Assembly: GCA_022813625.1 (NCBI GenBank)
Contig: JAKLMB010000017.1
Coordinates: 124,001 to 188,000, forward strand
DNA length: 64,000 bases
Source of the DNA: Aaosphaeria pasadenensis
Taxonomy: Eukaryota; Ascomycota; Dothideomycetes; Pleosporales
Direction: 5' to 3'
Under the pieces are notes generated by a model, which was not told the origin of the DNA, made no database searches, and saw nothing but the letters and a program-made list of their open reading frames with translations. Below, one piece after another: positions 33,571 to 45,900 of the stretch; positions within the stretch are counted from its first letter, which is position 1, and every line of letters begins with the position of its first letter. The position numbers and the translations under genes were made by a program.

Positions 33571-35100
33571 TTTACATTCAAAAAGGCAAGGTTCTGTATG
33601 ATGTCTCAAGCAAAAATTCCCTCTTCGTACATCGCGGACAAAACCCTCTTTATACATACCACGTCCTCTCCCTTTATACCGCCCCCCACCCCGCACTTCC
33701 GATCCATATGCCCCCTCTTTTCCTCTCCTCCATCCTTCCCACATGAATACTCCCAACAAGCACACAAACGCCCTGCTGTGACCGCCCCATTATCGCGGCG
33801 CCAGCCAAATAAATTCCCCTTGCGCATACCAAGAACCCGAGAAGAGCGTCTATGTCACCACTCATCGCTCCAACAAACCGCGGCCTCGGATCTGTAACAG
33901 AATAGCCCCCACGTCATGCCCTCACGTCTCGGTGTTTCCAACACCGCGAATGCGCGAGGTATACAGATGGACTTGGTCCCAGACCACGATATTATAAAGC
34001 CCCAAGCAATCGGTCGCACAATCCGACAATTTCCTTGCACCTTTCTACGCCTCATCCCGGAGAAGATTCTTGCTTTCTTTCCGAAATTAACTACAATGAA
34101 TGCTCTCGTCGGACACATACAAAACTAACATCACATCCTTAACCATTCTTCGTACTGGCAATGCCAGCAATCATGCCGATGATCGTGTTTACGATGACGT
34201 TTAGTATTTCCACTCACTACGAGCTAGAAAAGCCTTGAGGCAGAGAAATCTGGGGAATCCCTGATGCCCGACTATATTTAGTCGGCTCCCTCGAGTAGAA
34301 CGTGATCCAGACCTGATGCGAACGGAGAAAGGTTTTTGCTGCCGACGCCGTTGGTGAGGGATGGGAAGTGATGAGTGTTTGTTGGGTATGATGTATACGA
34401 TATATAGAAAGCGTCGAGCTTCGAGTGTAGTGTATGCGACCATCGTGTATGAACATGTGTGAGTACATGGGTAGAGGGACGAAGGGAAGAAGGGGTAATT
34501 CGTTGTCCACGACATGATGGAATGATTCCGATTAAGGTATGTATCATTGAACCTAGTTGAAAGCCTTCATGATCAGATCAATACGACAACGATACAAGCA
34601 ACCATCAGCTGTTCATATGTTCATTGTAACGTCTCAAGTCTACACCAACCTGCACCGACGCACATCCCATCGCCCAAAGTACCCGACTCTTCAACACCAA
34701 ATATATCATTCTATATCATATAGGAGCCGTGATCAATGGCGTTGGCAACACTGCGTGCTAAGCCTAGTAAACAACGACAAGCGCTGGCTCCACAGCCACT
34801 TCAAGATATCCATCCAGCACAGATGAGCCACTGTAGACAGCCCCAATCGAATCTTCGCGACCGACTAAACAGGCATGGCGCATATGCAAGACGCTTTCGA
34901 TAACGACGGGCATGCATCAAGACAAATGCGGCGATGCATCAAGAACAGCGGGCCATGATTCAACCGTGACGCATACATAGAAGAAGCAGAACAGGAAGAA
35001 GATATCGCACTCCTTATCCAACACCACGTTTGCTCTCTATCTCTCTCCATCAAAGATCCCACCAACGCACACGACAGCAATGCACATGTAGTAAGACACT
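33571..35100. other. Intergenic, no gene seen
   Basis: Spacer upstream of the amidohydrolase. Several overlapping short frames on both strands without domains. Confidence 0.4.
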
Positions 35101-35772
35101 CTATTCCCTTGCGACTGATACAGTCAAGGATCGCGTTTCGTGCGACTGTTCGGAGCGACGATATCTTTCCGGAGTGTAGCAATTACGCAACATCTTGAGG
35201 TTGAAGATGATGAAGAGTGCTCTTATCGCCGCCACGTGGAGAGTCGCAACGAGTGTCAGTAACCATAGGAGACGGTATGTGGCAACGATGGGCGTGAGAT
35301 CGAGACAGACGTGGAGATCTGGATGCACAAGATGCACGAGACGCAACACCTTCGATGGTCGTACGCTCCGAACAGTCGAGGTATGATGATTGTGGTCGTC
35401 ACTATCAATGTATTTCGACCCGGGTATGGTGTTGCAGATACGCCAGACGTCATAGTGGTGATACGCATGAAATCCCAGGGTAGGCATGGGGGGGTTAGTG
35501 CACGCCACACTGCCAAAGCAGATGCAAATGGCATGTAAGGAAGAGCGGGGAGAAGAGGCGTAGGGTATGGTGTTACCGTTCGATACTTGTTGGTAAGGAG
35601 GATGCTTGATCAGGTAGCAGTAGTCAGTCGTGAGGGCAAGGAGTTCACATACTGTAGCCATGATCAGGCTAGTTGGCAAGAAAACGGCATGCGTAGATAC
35701 ACTATAGACTCGAGCGATAATGGACATGGCCTTGCAGTCAAAAGATTGGCAATGTAGTACTCGTTTCTCCAT
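35101..35772 (-). CDS. Hypothetical open frame, possible membrane protein
   Basis: A 223-codon minus-strand frame has two hydrophobic stretches: SVSTHAVFLPTSLIMATVCE near the N-terminus and LLWLLTLVATLHVAAIRALF near the C-terminus. A basic tail follows. The middle is His/Ser-rich, and an alternative frame over 35256-35534 is equally hydrophobic, so one or more introns may be present (a GTAACA donor-like site and a CACTAAC branch-like site are visible). No family recognised. It could be a small multi-pass membrane protein or a chance frame. Confidence 0.3.
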   Translation of the reverse strand: MEKRVLHCQSFDCKAMSIIARVYSVSTHAVFLPTSLIMATVCELLALTTDYCYLIKHPPYQQVSNGNTIPYASSPRSSLHAICICFGSVACTNPPMPTLGFHAYHHYDVWRICNTIPGSKYIDSDDHNHHTSTVRSVRPSKVLRLVHLVHPDLHVCLDLTPIVATYRLLWLLTLVATLHVAAIRALFIIFNLKMLRNCYTPERYRRSEQSHETRSLTVSVARE

Positions 35773-36317
35773 TGCGGCAGTCCTCTATGTGAAGAAGTGA
35801 CCTGTCATTGTTTCGGTGCCGAGAAGTGACGTGTCGTCGTTCCTGCAATGCACGATCGGAAGATCATCATGAACACTTCCAAGTTTTTCTTCAATACCAG
35901 ATCGAGTGACCGGCAGCTGGAGATGTGACTGATGTGGCGATGTCGTTTCAGTTCGAATCACAGCAGATGATTATGCATGCATAGTAGGGGCGTTACGTTC
36001 TGGAATCACGCGTAGGACTGTGGAAAAACGAGTTATGCCCCACCAACTAGGCTGTCCATAAGGCTATGAACGCTGTACTTACATCCTTGTGCAAAGAATA
36101 GACAGGTACTCTTACTAGCGATGGACATACCATCGTAGAAGACATGCAAATGTACTCCGTAGTGTCTATCCGGCATCACAGCGAAGAGGAATCTGTCGAG
36201 GACCGATATTATTTTGATCAGGCAGCAACATGCCTCCCCTAGAAAACCCCCGCCATCATTCGAAGACCGGCATGCAAAGCTTGATCAGGAGGAAGCGCGG
36301 TTACACGGCAGAGCAAA

Positions 36318-36319
<2 letters not shown>
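35773..36319. other. Intergenic, no gene seen
   Basis: Spacer with one TACTCCGTA copy at 36153-36161. Confidence 0.45.

Positions 36320-36357
<38 letters not shown>
36320..36357. repeat. (AC)n microsatellite
   Basis: Uninterrupted dinucleotide run of about 19 AC units, likely length-polymorphic between strains. It lies about 200 bp upstream of the J-domain gene. Confidence 0.95.
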
Positions 36358-36358
<1 letters not shown>

Positions 36359-36555
36359 CGAAGACAAGATAATTCGAAAAGAATGCCTCAATGCCTTGTC
36401 GAGATGGACGATCCAGCTCCTGGCTGCACTTGCAAAACCTACCGCGGATCATCTCTTTCCCATTCATTTGATCGAAGCTGAATGACCTGATACGTCTTTA
36501 CACTCGTACACGCAACAAGCCCTACGTCGTTCGCTGAACCCTCGCGTGTAGCAAC

Positions 36556-37752
36556 ATGGAATATACGACACCAGAGGTACAGCCCCCCGATTTGAGGGAC
36601 TACTATGCAGACCTCGGAGTCCCGCAAACAGCGAGTGCGCAGGACATCAAGCGGGCGCACCACAAGCTCGTGATGCAATACCATCCCGACAAGCAAGGGT
36701 CAGGGGCGGGTCTTGATGCTCATGAATTCCGTAGGGTGAGTCTGTGACGTTGGGGTATGCCTGGTTTGCTTTCTACATGCCGAGTGGGAGTGATGTTGAA
36801 TATCCTTCTGCTGACTCCGGGAATACATTTTCAGGTCCGAGAGGCGTTTGAGCATCTACGAGACGAAGTGAACCGGTCGATATATAACGCCATATACCCC
36901 ACTATACGAGAAGAATGGATCCAATACCACAGGTGGGAGGCTTATCGAATCCAGCAGGAGGAGCTTCGAAGGGAACAGGTTGCGAAGGCAGAACAGTTTC
37001 GACAGGAACAGATTGCGAGGGCAGAAAAGCTTCGACAGGAACAAATTGCGAAGGCAGAAGAGCTTCGGCAGAGAAGAGAAAAGGAGCGCCTGGCAAGGGA
37101 ACACCTGGAGCGAGAGAAAAGAGAAGCACGACACAGAGAAGCCACGCGAAGGGCTAGAGAAGCACAACGCGCAGCGGAGAAAGCGGAGATGGAGAGAGTA
37201 GTGAGACAATGGAAAGAGGAGCTTGCGATGAAGCGGTCTCAGGAGGTTGCTCGGAAAGCTAGAGAGCAACAAGAGCAGATGGCCAGGGAGAGATTGCGCA
37301 AACAGAAGGAGCAAGAGGCCGCTGAAAGATCCAGCGAAGTTGCTAGGGAGAGACTGCGCAAACAGAAGGAGCAAGAGGCTGCTGAAAGATCCAGCGAAGT
37401 CGCCAGGAAGGCAGAGCGTGAGCGGGAACTCGCTGCTAAGGAACGACTGAAATCCATCTTGCGCCAGGAAAAGCAAGATGTGATTGCGAATTATTGGGCG
37501 AAATTCAGAGTCGTCCCAGACGATGAGAAGACGGACAGTTACGAGGAAGCTATTGATTGTAAGCATGCGGGCTTAGGATGGCTGAAACAGCAAGGCAGAG
37601 GGACATGTGATAATTGCAAAGTGCGGTGCCGACAGTTTCTCTTTCGTTGTCCTGAATGCAACTCTTCGCGATGCCTGGCCTGTAAGAGAAAGTACATTGG
37701 TGTACCAAACGAACGTCCTAATGATGGGAGGGGCAATGCCAGTCGTCGATAG
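36556..37752 (+). CDS. J-domain protein with long charged coiled coil and C-terminal cysteine motif (365 aa)
   Basis: Hsp40-type co-chaperone candidate. Exons are 36556-36735 and 36835-37752. The 99-nt intron 36736-36834 (GTGAGT...TTTTCAG) lies within the last helix of the J domain and joins HEFRR to VREAFEHLRDE. The J domain spans residues about 12-75 and carries the HPD motif (MQYHPDKQG), so it should stimulate Hsp70 ATPase. Residues about 95-255 are an Arg/Glu/Gln-rich coiled coil made of repeats such as REQVAKAEQF/RQEQIARAEK. They include two exact tandem copies of the 20-residue unit ARERLRKQKEQEAAERSSEV (DNA period 60 bp). The C-terminus has a Cys array (CDNCKVRC, FRCPECNSSRCLACKRKYIG) that looks like a zinc-binding ribbon. 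No transmembrane segment. The specific client or location is unknown. Confidence 0.8.
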
Positions 37753-40491
37753 TTTGGTTCGCACCCGTACTTAGTCGAAGACCCTTAGATTGCTATGTTT
37801 AGATGAACAAAGAAAATCATATGCGTACGCGCGCTGAATTTACGACATATGTCTCATATTGCGCGTGTAGCTGACGCAGGGCAGAGGCCTCGTGGACACT
37901 CGCAAGTGGCGCTGACGAGGTCGTATTGTTGATGGCATCCAGACAAACACATTGGAGAGCCATCCAGAGGCAATTTCACGAGCCAAAATAATGATAAAAT
38001 GATGACGCGATCATTTTACGTGAGAAAGAGACCGCAAAGAAGTTGAAGGAGTGTACGGAGTATTCATTGATGGTTCTTCGAGGAGCAACGGAGGTAGGTC
38101 GGGCCGGGTCAAGTCCACGTGCATCAAGGTGTAGAGAGAGCTATTCACCATCTCAGTTATTGTTGTTCTTGTTCTTGTTGGTACTTACTGCCTCAAGTCT
38201 GCGGGGGATTTGCCACTCTGATTATCTGTTCTCATATATCTGGTTAATATAGTAATATCTTCGGTCCCTCGAATACATTATATCGTGTTCATCCATGGGC
38301 CGTGTCACACGTCCAGGTAATCTCATAAAGGCTGCGTACCAAAGTAGATAGTACCTAAACATTACCAAAGTGCACTATCGTGTACAACGACATCGCGTCC
38401 AGACATTTGATAGAATATCGGAGGGTGGTATAATTTCGCTTTACGGCGGTTGGCTTGGGTCACACGCATCAGACGTCCAGCCGACGACCAAACTCGACAA
38501 TAGACAGCTTTTGAACCACCGACGCAGCGATTGGCCATCACGACTCAGCCTCTTCGTTCCTCGCAGATGAACCCGTCATCCTCCAACTACCACATCCAAC
38601 CACCCTGTAAGCGCTTCTCTCACGAACGACTCAATTCATTCGCAAACACCACGGAAATTGGGAAATTGAGAAAAAGAATGGCGCCGTAAGCCAGCAGCCA
38701 AACTATGGAAAATCAATAATTAATTGAATTGGCGACAAGCCTCGTCCGCGAGGCTGGTGTCTTGAAGGGAAGATCAATCAAATCTCGTTTAAGAAAGACT
38801 GGCTGGCAATAGGGCGACTCGAGCTGAGCCGTCCTGGCAATACTGAACCGGTTGCTTTCCAAGTGGTTGGCGATTCTTGGGGTGGTAGGAGGAAAGGGAA
38901 ATAGTATGAACGGGTTCGAGTCAACGACGACGCACTGTCCTGCGCCGAACCTACCTTTCTCCCGGCGAGCACAGAGAGAGAACGATGAAGGGGCGGTCGT
39001 TCATAACAATTGCATAGGCACGTGCCTCGATTGACGGTTGTGAATGGGAATGGGGTCCCCACGTGCTGGTGTTTCACGATCGAGGGTTAGGTTTAGTGTG
39101 CACTGTTGAGCCATGACGGATCGAGACAGTGTAGAGTTTGTTGTGACGGATTCAGCACGAAGACTGCTACTATCGAAGCTGATCGCAATTACGGGTATGA
39201 GTGAGAATGGACTGAATTGGGAAGAAGAGGTGAATGAGTTGTGCCGAAGTTCGTTGGAAAGGAAAGGAAATTAAAAGGGGGTCGGAGTCCAGCCCGGGAT
39301 GAAATGTACGCAGGCAGAGAAGGGGACGCCAGGAGTAGGTGAGAATAAGCTTCGTCTGTGCGCACTGGGGGAGGGAAGGATCCAGCCAATGGCAACGGTC
39401 GCCGTCGGGTACTGCACTGACAGCACTCTGCACTGTACTGTGCGTGTACCTACGTATTGCGTATATGCGTACGGTAGGCTGTATGAGCAAATGATGTAGC
39501 GTAGCATCTCAGATTCCCAATCACGCACGGCTGTTCCGGGGAGGCAGTGCAGCGAGCGAGCGAACAAACGTTCTTTTTTTCTTTCCTCTCTTCTTTCGCC
39601 ATTTAGAGGTTGGTGGGAGGCCTAAGCCAATCAACAACGTGCCGCGCTTCAGCATCCCCTAATCGGTAACCGGCGGGTGCTAGACTGACTTTACACCTGC
39701 ACCCCTGAACTACTGTAACGGTGTGAGCGCTTTCTCTTCACAGCCCTCCTCTGCTACCTCCCACCATCCATGTTGGCTCCCTGTTGCCAAAAACAAAGTG
39801 GCAACGATGATGACGATGGTGATTTGGCCAGTGGAGAAGAGCAGAAAACTGAACACGAGAGGTCGGTTGCAATCAAGGAAGAATACGAGACACTGGCCAG
39901 GTGGCGTGACGCGCTAAGTCTCTTTCGGTTGCCACATAGCTTAGTGATAGATTCCTTCGACTCCTTCAGAAGAAATCAATACTCTAAGACTGAAGGCGGG
40001 TCAGGTCCCTATTTCAGATTAGCTTCAAAGCAAGTACTTGCCAGAGTCAGAAGGTGAAAACCAAAGTACTGCTATGATCACATTGGGGAAAGGGATTGCA
40101 AAATGTTAAGGAGTGTGTTTGAAGTTGGATCTTTTTACTTTAAGAAATAACTAGTTACTATTGTAATGCTATCCATAAAGGAATCGATCCTATACAATCG
40201 TAAAGAGAAATATGAAACAAATAATGTCTATGTCCAAGAAAATTATGAGCCAAAACAGTCGAAGACGTCTCCTGGGTAGGAGAATGACAAAAGCAAATTC
40301 GTTAACGCCACAGCTATGCAGGGTCAAGGAATGGTACATTGTCCCATTTTCACTGGATTTGTATGTGAAGGAAAGTGGTGAACGGATCGTTCAAGTGGTT
40401 CCTGTTCCAATTGCCTGCCGAATTGAAGCCGGGCTTACACTCCATCTCGCCGGTGGTTTTGGTCTTGCACCAGCGGGATCACGACTCAAAC
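37753..40491. other. Large intergenic region, no confident gene
   Basis: About 2.7 kb. It contains one TACTCCGTA copy in reverse (38054-38062), a T-rich tract near 39573, and a 95-codon acidic frame at 39770-40057 that starts with ATG but has no domain and cannot be told from chance. Confidence 0.4.
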
Positions 40492-42717
40492 TTAGTAAGA
40501 GCCGTATCCGGGAGCGGGGGTGTAGACGGGGTAGCCAGGAGCAGTGGAGCTCTCGGCAGGGTAGACGGGAGTGCTGCTAGAGGCAGGGTAGACGGGGGTG
40601 CTGCTGGCCTCGGGGTAGACGGGGTAAGCAGGGGTGGAGGAGCTCTCAGCGGGGTAGACGGGGGTGGAGCTGGACTCAGCAGGGTAGACGGGAGTGCTGG
40701 AGGCCTCAGGGTAAGTGGGGTATCCAGGGGTGCTGCTGGAGACGGGAGCAACGGGAGTGCTGGAGGGCTTCACGGGGTAAGCGGGGGTGCTGGAGGGCTT
40801 GACGGGGTAAGCGGGGGTGCTGCTGGAGGCAGGGTAGACGGGCTTGCTGGAAGAGGGCTTGACGGGGTATCCGGGGGTGGAGGTGGGCTTGACGGGGTAT
40901 CCAACGCTGCTGGTGGAGGAAGGCTTAGGTCCAGTGGGGTAAGGGACAGAGCTGACGGGAGCAGGTCCAGTGGGGTATCCAGTTCCGTGAGGAGCAGGGA
41001 CAACGGGCTTGCTGGAGCTGGGCTTAGGAGCAGGGTTGGAGTGAGGGTACTCAGGAGCGGGGTGAGTAGGCTGGCTGGGGTACTCAGTGATGCGAGTGAT
41101 GGTGGTGGTGCTAGACTCGACGATGGTCAAGGTCTTGGTGATTGGCTGTCCAGTGGGGTAAGAGCCCTCAGGAGTGACAGTCACGGTGACGGTGACGGGA
41201 GCCGGGCAAGAGTTGTGCTCAGCAGGCGAGACTGGGTAGACAGGAGCCTCAGGAGTGGGGGTGGGCCTGACAACGACGTAGGTAGACACAATGGTGGGGT
41301 AGTACGAAGGAGTCAAGTAGGTGGAGTAGATGGGCGCGGGGCCGTTGTGTCCAACAGAGGTAGAGACAGGAACCCAGGTGTAGGTGGAGGTGGTGTACTC
41401 GTGGGGAACGGTCACGTAGCCAGAGGACTCAGGCTGAGTGGGGTAGGTTGGCTTGGTGGGCACAGCCGGGGTGGAGTGAGGGTAGACTGGGTATCCAGGA
41501 GCGGTTCCAGTGCTGGAAGCAGGGACGACCGGCTTGCTGGAAGAAGGCTTGACTGGGTAGCCAGGAGCAGTTCCGGTGCTGGAAGCAGGAACAACAGGCT
41601 TGCTGGAGCTGGGCTTGACGGGGTATCCAGGGGTGCTGGATGCGGGGACGACAGGCTTGCTGGAGCTGGGCTTGACGGGGTAGCCGGGAGTGCTGCTGGA
41701 AGCAGGGTAAACGGGAGTGCTGGAAGGCTTGACGGGGTATCCAGGAGTGCTGCTGGAAGCAGGGTAGACGGGGGTGCTGGATGGCTTGACGGGGTATCCA
41801 GGAGTCGAGCTGGTGGTGGGCTTGACGGGGACGGAGCTGGACTCGCAAGGAGTAGAGCTGGACTCAGGGTAAACCGGAGTGCTGGAAGCAGGGACAACGG
41901 GCTTGCTGGAGCTGGGCTTCACTGGGTATCCGGGGGTGGAGCTGGAAGCAGGGTACACGGGAGTGCTGCTGCTGGAAGGCTTCACGGGGTATCCAGGAGT
42001 AGAGCTGGAAGCAGGGTAGACCGGGGTGCTGCTGGAAGCAGGGTAACCAGGAGTGGAGCTGGTGGTAGGCTTCACGGGGACGCTGCTGGAGGGGTATCCA
42101 GGAGTGGAACTGGTGGTGGGCTTCACGGGAGTAGAGCTGGACTCGCAAGGAGTGGTGCTGGACTCGGGGTAGACAGGAGTCGAGCTGGAAGCCGGGTAGA
42201 CGGGAGTGCTGCTGGAGGCAGGGTACACCGGGGTGCTGCTGGAAGCAGGGTAAACCGGAGTGCTGCTGGAGGCAGGGTAAACCGGAGTGCTGCTGGAAGC
42301 AGGGTAGACGGGAGTAGAGCTCGTGGTGGGCTTGACGGGAGTAGAGCTGGACTCGCAAGGAGTGGTGCTGGACTCGGGGTAGACGGGAGTCGAGCTGGAA
42401 GCCGGGTAGACCGGAGTGCTGCTGGAAGCAGGGTAAACCGGAGTGCTGCTAGAGGCAGGGTAAACCGGAGTGCTGCTAGAGGCAGGGTAAACCGGAGTGC
42501 TGCTGGAGGCAGGGTAGACCGGAGTGCTGCTGGAAGCAGGGTAAACCGGAGTGCTGCTGGAGGCAGGGTAAACCGGGTAGCCAGGAGTGCTGCTGGCAGG
42601 CTTGACAGGAACCTCAGAAGAAGAGGACTGAACCGGGTAGACTGGGTAGTCACGGCGGACAGGGCCGGCGTTGGCAGCGCCAACAATGGCGGCAAAGGCA
42701 ATAGCTCCGGAACGCAT
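40492..42717 (-). CDS. Secreted Ser/Thr/Pro/Tyr repeat protein, cell-wall or adhesin-like (741 aa)
   Basis: Single-exon secreted protein. A signal peptide (MRSGAIAFAAIVGAANA) is followed by GPVRRDYPVYP, with a dibasic site that Kex2 could cut. Most of the chain consists of tandem units of 8-10 residues such as STPVYPASS, STPGYPVKPSS and SSSKPVVPA. A non-repetitive core near the centre contains STYTWVPVSTSVGHNGPAP and SCPAPVTVTVTVTPEG. Ser/Thr/Pro richness predicts dense O-mannosylation. No C-terminal GPI signal is evident; the chain ends PAPGYGSY, so it is either released or held in the wall by other bonds. Function is inferred from composition. The near-perfect repeats make copy-number change between strains likely. 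Confidence 0.8.
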   Translation of the reverse strand: MRSGAIAFAAIVGAANAGPVRRDYPVYPVQSSSSEVPVKPASSTPGYPVYPASSSTPVYPASSSTPVYPASSSTPVYPASSSTPVYPASSSTPVYPASSSTPVYPASSSTPVYPESSTTPCESSSTPVKPTTSSTPVYPASSSTPVYPASSSTPVYPASSSTPVYPASSSTPVYPASSSTPVYPESSTTPCESSSTPVKPTTSSTPGYPSSSVPVKPTTSSTPGYPASSSTPVYPASSSTPGYPVKPSSSSTPVYPASSSTPGYPVKPSSSKPVVPASSTPVYPESSSTPCESSSVPVKPTTSSTPGYPVKPSSTPVYPASSSTPGYPVKPSSTPVYPASSSTPGYPVKPSSSKPVVPASSTPGYPVKPSSSKPVVPASSTGTAPGYPVKPSSSKPVVPASSTGTAPGYPVYPHSTPAVPTKPTYPTQPESSGYVTVPHEYTTSTYTWVPVSTSVGHNGPAPIYSTYLTPSYYPTIVSTYVVVRPTPTPEAPVYPVSPAEHNSCPAPVTVTVTVTPEGSYPTGQPITKTLTIVESSTTTITRITEYPSQPTHPAPEYPHSNPAPKPSSSKPVVPAPHGTGYPTGPAPVSSVPYPTGPKPSSTSSVGYPVKPTSTPGYPVKPSSSKPVYPASSSTPAYPVKPSSTPAYPVKPSSTPVAPVSSSTPGYPTYPEASSTPVYPAESSSTPVYPAESSSTPAYPVYPEASSTPVYPASSSTPVYPAESSTAPGYPVYTPAPGYGSY

Positions 42718-42939
42718 CTTGATTGTTGTTGAGGTTTGAAGTTGTTTGTATTAAGTGGTAATATTAGATTCTATCGGGATCTCTGGAGATTTGCGGTCGA
42801 GCGAGAGACTTGATCGTATCTGGAGGGAAGCGAATGTAATAGATCCGAGGATCTGGGCAAGGAAATCGTAACTGGGGATTAGATTATTAGAGGTAGTGTG
42901 GTGAGGAAAAAAAGATCTGGGGAGAGGACGAAGAGCTGC

Positions 42940-42945
42940 TTTATA
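42940..42945 (-). promoter_or_regulatory. TATA box of the repeat-protein gene
   Basis: TATAAA on the minus strand, 223 bp upstream of the ATG at 42717. Confidence 0.4.
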
Positions 42946-45900
42946 CCCTCCTTCGCTCCCGATGTCCACTCGATTCTTGGGCCACTCCCTCTCTCCTTAG
43001 GATGGATCTGATCAGGTTAGCGTAAGCATGTTGGTCACATCTCCTCGAGTAGGGGGGTGGTGGGCATGGGCAAATTGGTCACCGTCTCTGAGCCTGTTGT
43101 CCACTTGCCCACTTGCCCGTGGTGGGTGTGCTCAGTGCGTTGTTGCGCATACGAGAGCAACGTTCTGGAGAATACGGTGAGTCGATAGCGCGAAGTGGAC
43201 TGTGAATAGGGGATGGACGTTAGCATAGCCCTACCATAGACGGTCCTTTGACTAGACCCAACGTTCACTGGACAACAGGAGACGACGCATTAAGCCGGTC
43301 GGGCCCATTGGCTGTAATCCTGGCTCTCGAGCGGCTGTGGCGTATGAGCGAGGACACATGAGGAATAGCAATGTCTAGAAGAAGGTGGAGTGGAGTGACA
43401 TTGGACCTCCACGCTGTAAAGGAGAAGTTGACCGAGCGAGCATACAAGCGTCGAGCGATGGGACATTGCGGATACGCGGGATCCTATTTTTGGTCTGCGC
43501 CGCATTTCCTCTCCATTCCCACTGCAGTATCTCCTTCCCACCTATCCAATGATCCTATCCTACTGTACCTACTGTGTCTGTGTACGGAGTACCTATCCTA
43601 CCTTACCCTACCATCCATCTCATACCATTACCATACCCACACCTTTTCCACCAATATCCATCACAAATCATAACACTACCACTCGCTGCAACAGCATCAT
43701 CCCAGCTGGCAATAAACTGTCATGCCAGCCAAAGACGTCATACACCCTCAAATATTCGTTGTTCGGCTCCGACCTTTGCTCATCGCTGCTGTCCATCGCT
43801 ATTTTTGCTCGGCAAGAGAAGCTTCTACCTGGTACTCTCTGTGACCTCCCCCCCGACGCGTGCCATGCCTAATCCGCCCTCGATAGAGCGCAAATACGAT
43901 ACTTGTAATTTTATTTCCTTTGAAGATCACTGTTGTGTCTTCTGCCGTTATCTCAACAAGCTCCTACACCTACTTATCCTGTTTTAGTCTGATCCTGACT
44001 CCCTCCCCCCTTCTTCCAACCTCTTCTGGCCTCCCCTAATGCTCGTAGCCTTTGCCCCCCTGCTTACTCCTGTACATCGCCATCAACAGAATAATCACTC
44101 ACTTGTACTAACGGGGAACCACAAGCGAACACACCTGCCTTTCATGTGCAGCTACCAATCGCTATCATCGCGATTTGTCGTTTCGCTGAGAATCTGGTAT
44201 GGGACGTTGGAAGACCGTTACTCACGGTTACACCATTTTTATTTTTCCAGGGTCCACTGAGCCTCACGCTTGGACCGAGACGAGAGACAATTGTTACGAA
44301 TACAATGTACACCGTGAGATGCCTGCCACCGGCCAGACCTTCTATCGATATACAAGTCCATACCATGATCGTCCTGTTCCAGACAAACAGAAATTATTGA
44401 ATTCGATGGTCGGTCGTCGTAGTCAGGTCGGAAGCACAGAAAGGAGAATAGGAATATTAACGTAGCGATATTGTTCGAGGTCCACTCGCACCTCCATTCG
44501 CCTTTGTCAATTTCATGCACTAATTAATTTACGATCAAGCAATAAGGAGGACGAGACCTCGGCATCGTATTTTACGGCACAGTTGGCAGAGGGAGACAGG
44601 CGCACTGACAGCCATGTCCCTTTTCCCGCGTGTCGCTACCATCAATCACTAACGTAACTGCTGTTCAACAACTCATGCTGTTTTGCTGTCCTGGCCTGGG
44701 GACATGACACCAGAAACCCACAGTGTCTCGTACACTCTTCATGCGTCCACCCATAGTCGTTGTGGGGAATCGGGGGCGCCCTCGACCTGACCGAAGTCAC
44801 AAAAATCAAGGACGGTATTGTACTCCCATCCACAACTACGCTCTACCTCAAGCAGTAAGTGATAACCGTGAACATCCACTATTGACTAGTTGCGCATGTG
44901 TAGGCCCGCTTCAATACCTGATGTTCACCTAGCTGCGATAATTTGTATGATAACGAAGTGCTTGTTCGCTTTAGCCTTCTTCTCCCGGCGTGCTACGATT
45001 ACTTCGTGAACCTTCTATTTGTACAAGTATACAATACCATCACGGCACGACCCCGCGCAGACTACCGGTATACGGTTGTTATATTTATCTCTGCTTTGAT
45101 CGTGTGTGCCGACAGGTACTTCCCGGCCTCCAGGTATTTCATCCCACCACCTGTCAGCTGGGAGGCGAACATGACCTGCAGCTGGACGCCTACAATACAA
45201 TACCCAGGTGCAGCTCAGATCAGATTTTTCGCAATGAATAATCAATCTCACGACCAGGAAAATTCATTCGTGAGGCGCGCAGAGGGTGACCTCATCAAGC
45301 CCATCACAATCTGGACTTTGCCTGCTAACTCCAATAATAAGTTGTTGTTAAGGTGGAATAGCGGAGAGTGGTCCACCTGGTAGAACAACGAACTCACCTA
45401 GGTAGTTCGTAGCGTAGGTATCGTGAGCACTGATCCGCCACCCTCTACAAGGAGGTTCTTCATCGAGATGCGCTTCCAATATTACGCCGTCTGTAATCTA
45501 TGATAATTCTACCCCTTCCATAGCCACGAACCACCCATCTTTCGTTAAATAATAATTTCAATCTCAGAGCACCGTATACGCTTTTCTATTGGGGAGGCCA
45601 GTTCTCCGCGAGCAGAGGGCTTTGTGTGGCTCATCTCCCGCGGAATCGATTGGCTAGTAGCTCACCAGAGTCTAATTCTTCCGTGATGCTCATTTCTCTA
45701 ATTTAGTGCCCTCCCAATACGAGATTCTGAAGCGACGGGTCGGAGATGCCTTACCCAACGGAATCACACTTGCCTCCGATCATCTTTCTGCTAATTCAAA
45801 TGGCGCCCTTTTCGCATTGTGCATGGAGCGATGAAGTGCCGAAGCATGAAGTAATCCTCCTGCGTGTCCACAAATCAGTCGATGGATGCAAAGGGATATT

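Noticed and set aside
36320..36357. AC microsatellite as a functional promoter element
   Set aside because: Simple repeats of this kind are common and nothing in the sequence ties it to regulation of the J-domain gene.
40375..42732. 785-codon plus-strand open frame rich in Gly, Ser and Arg
   Set aside because: It is the exact antisense of the secreted repeat protein. Absence of stops follows from the repeat codons, and it has no signal peptide, domain or promoter of its own.
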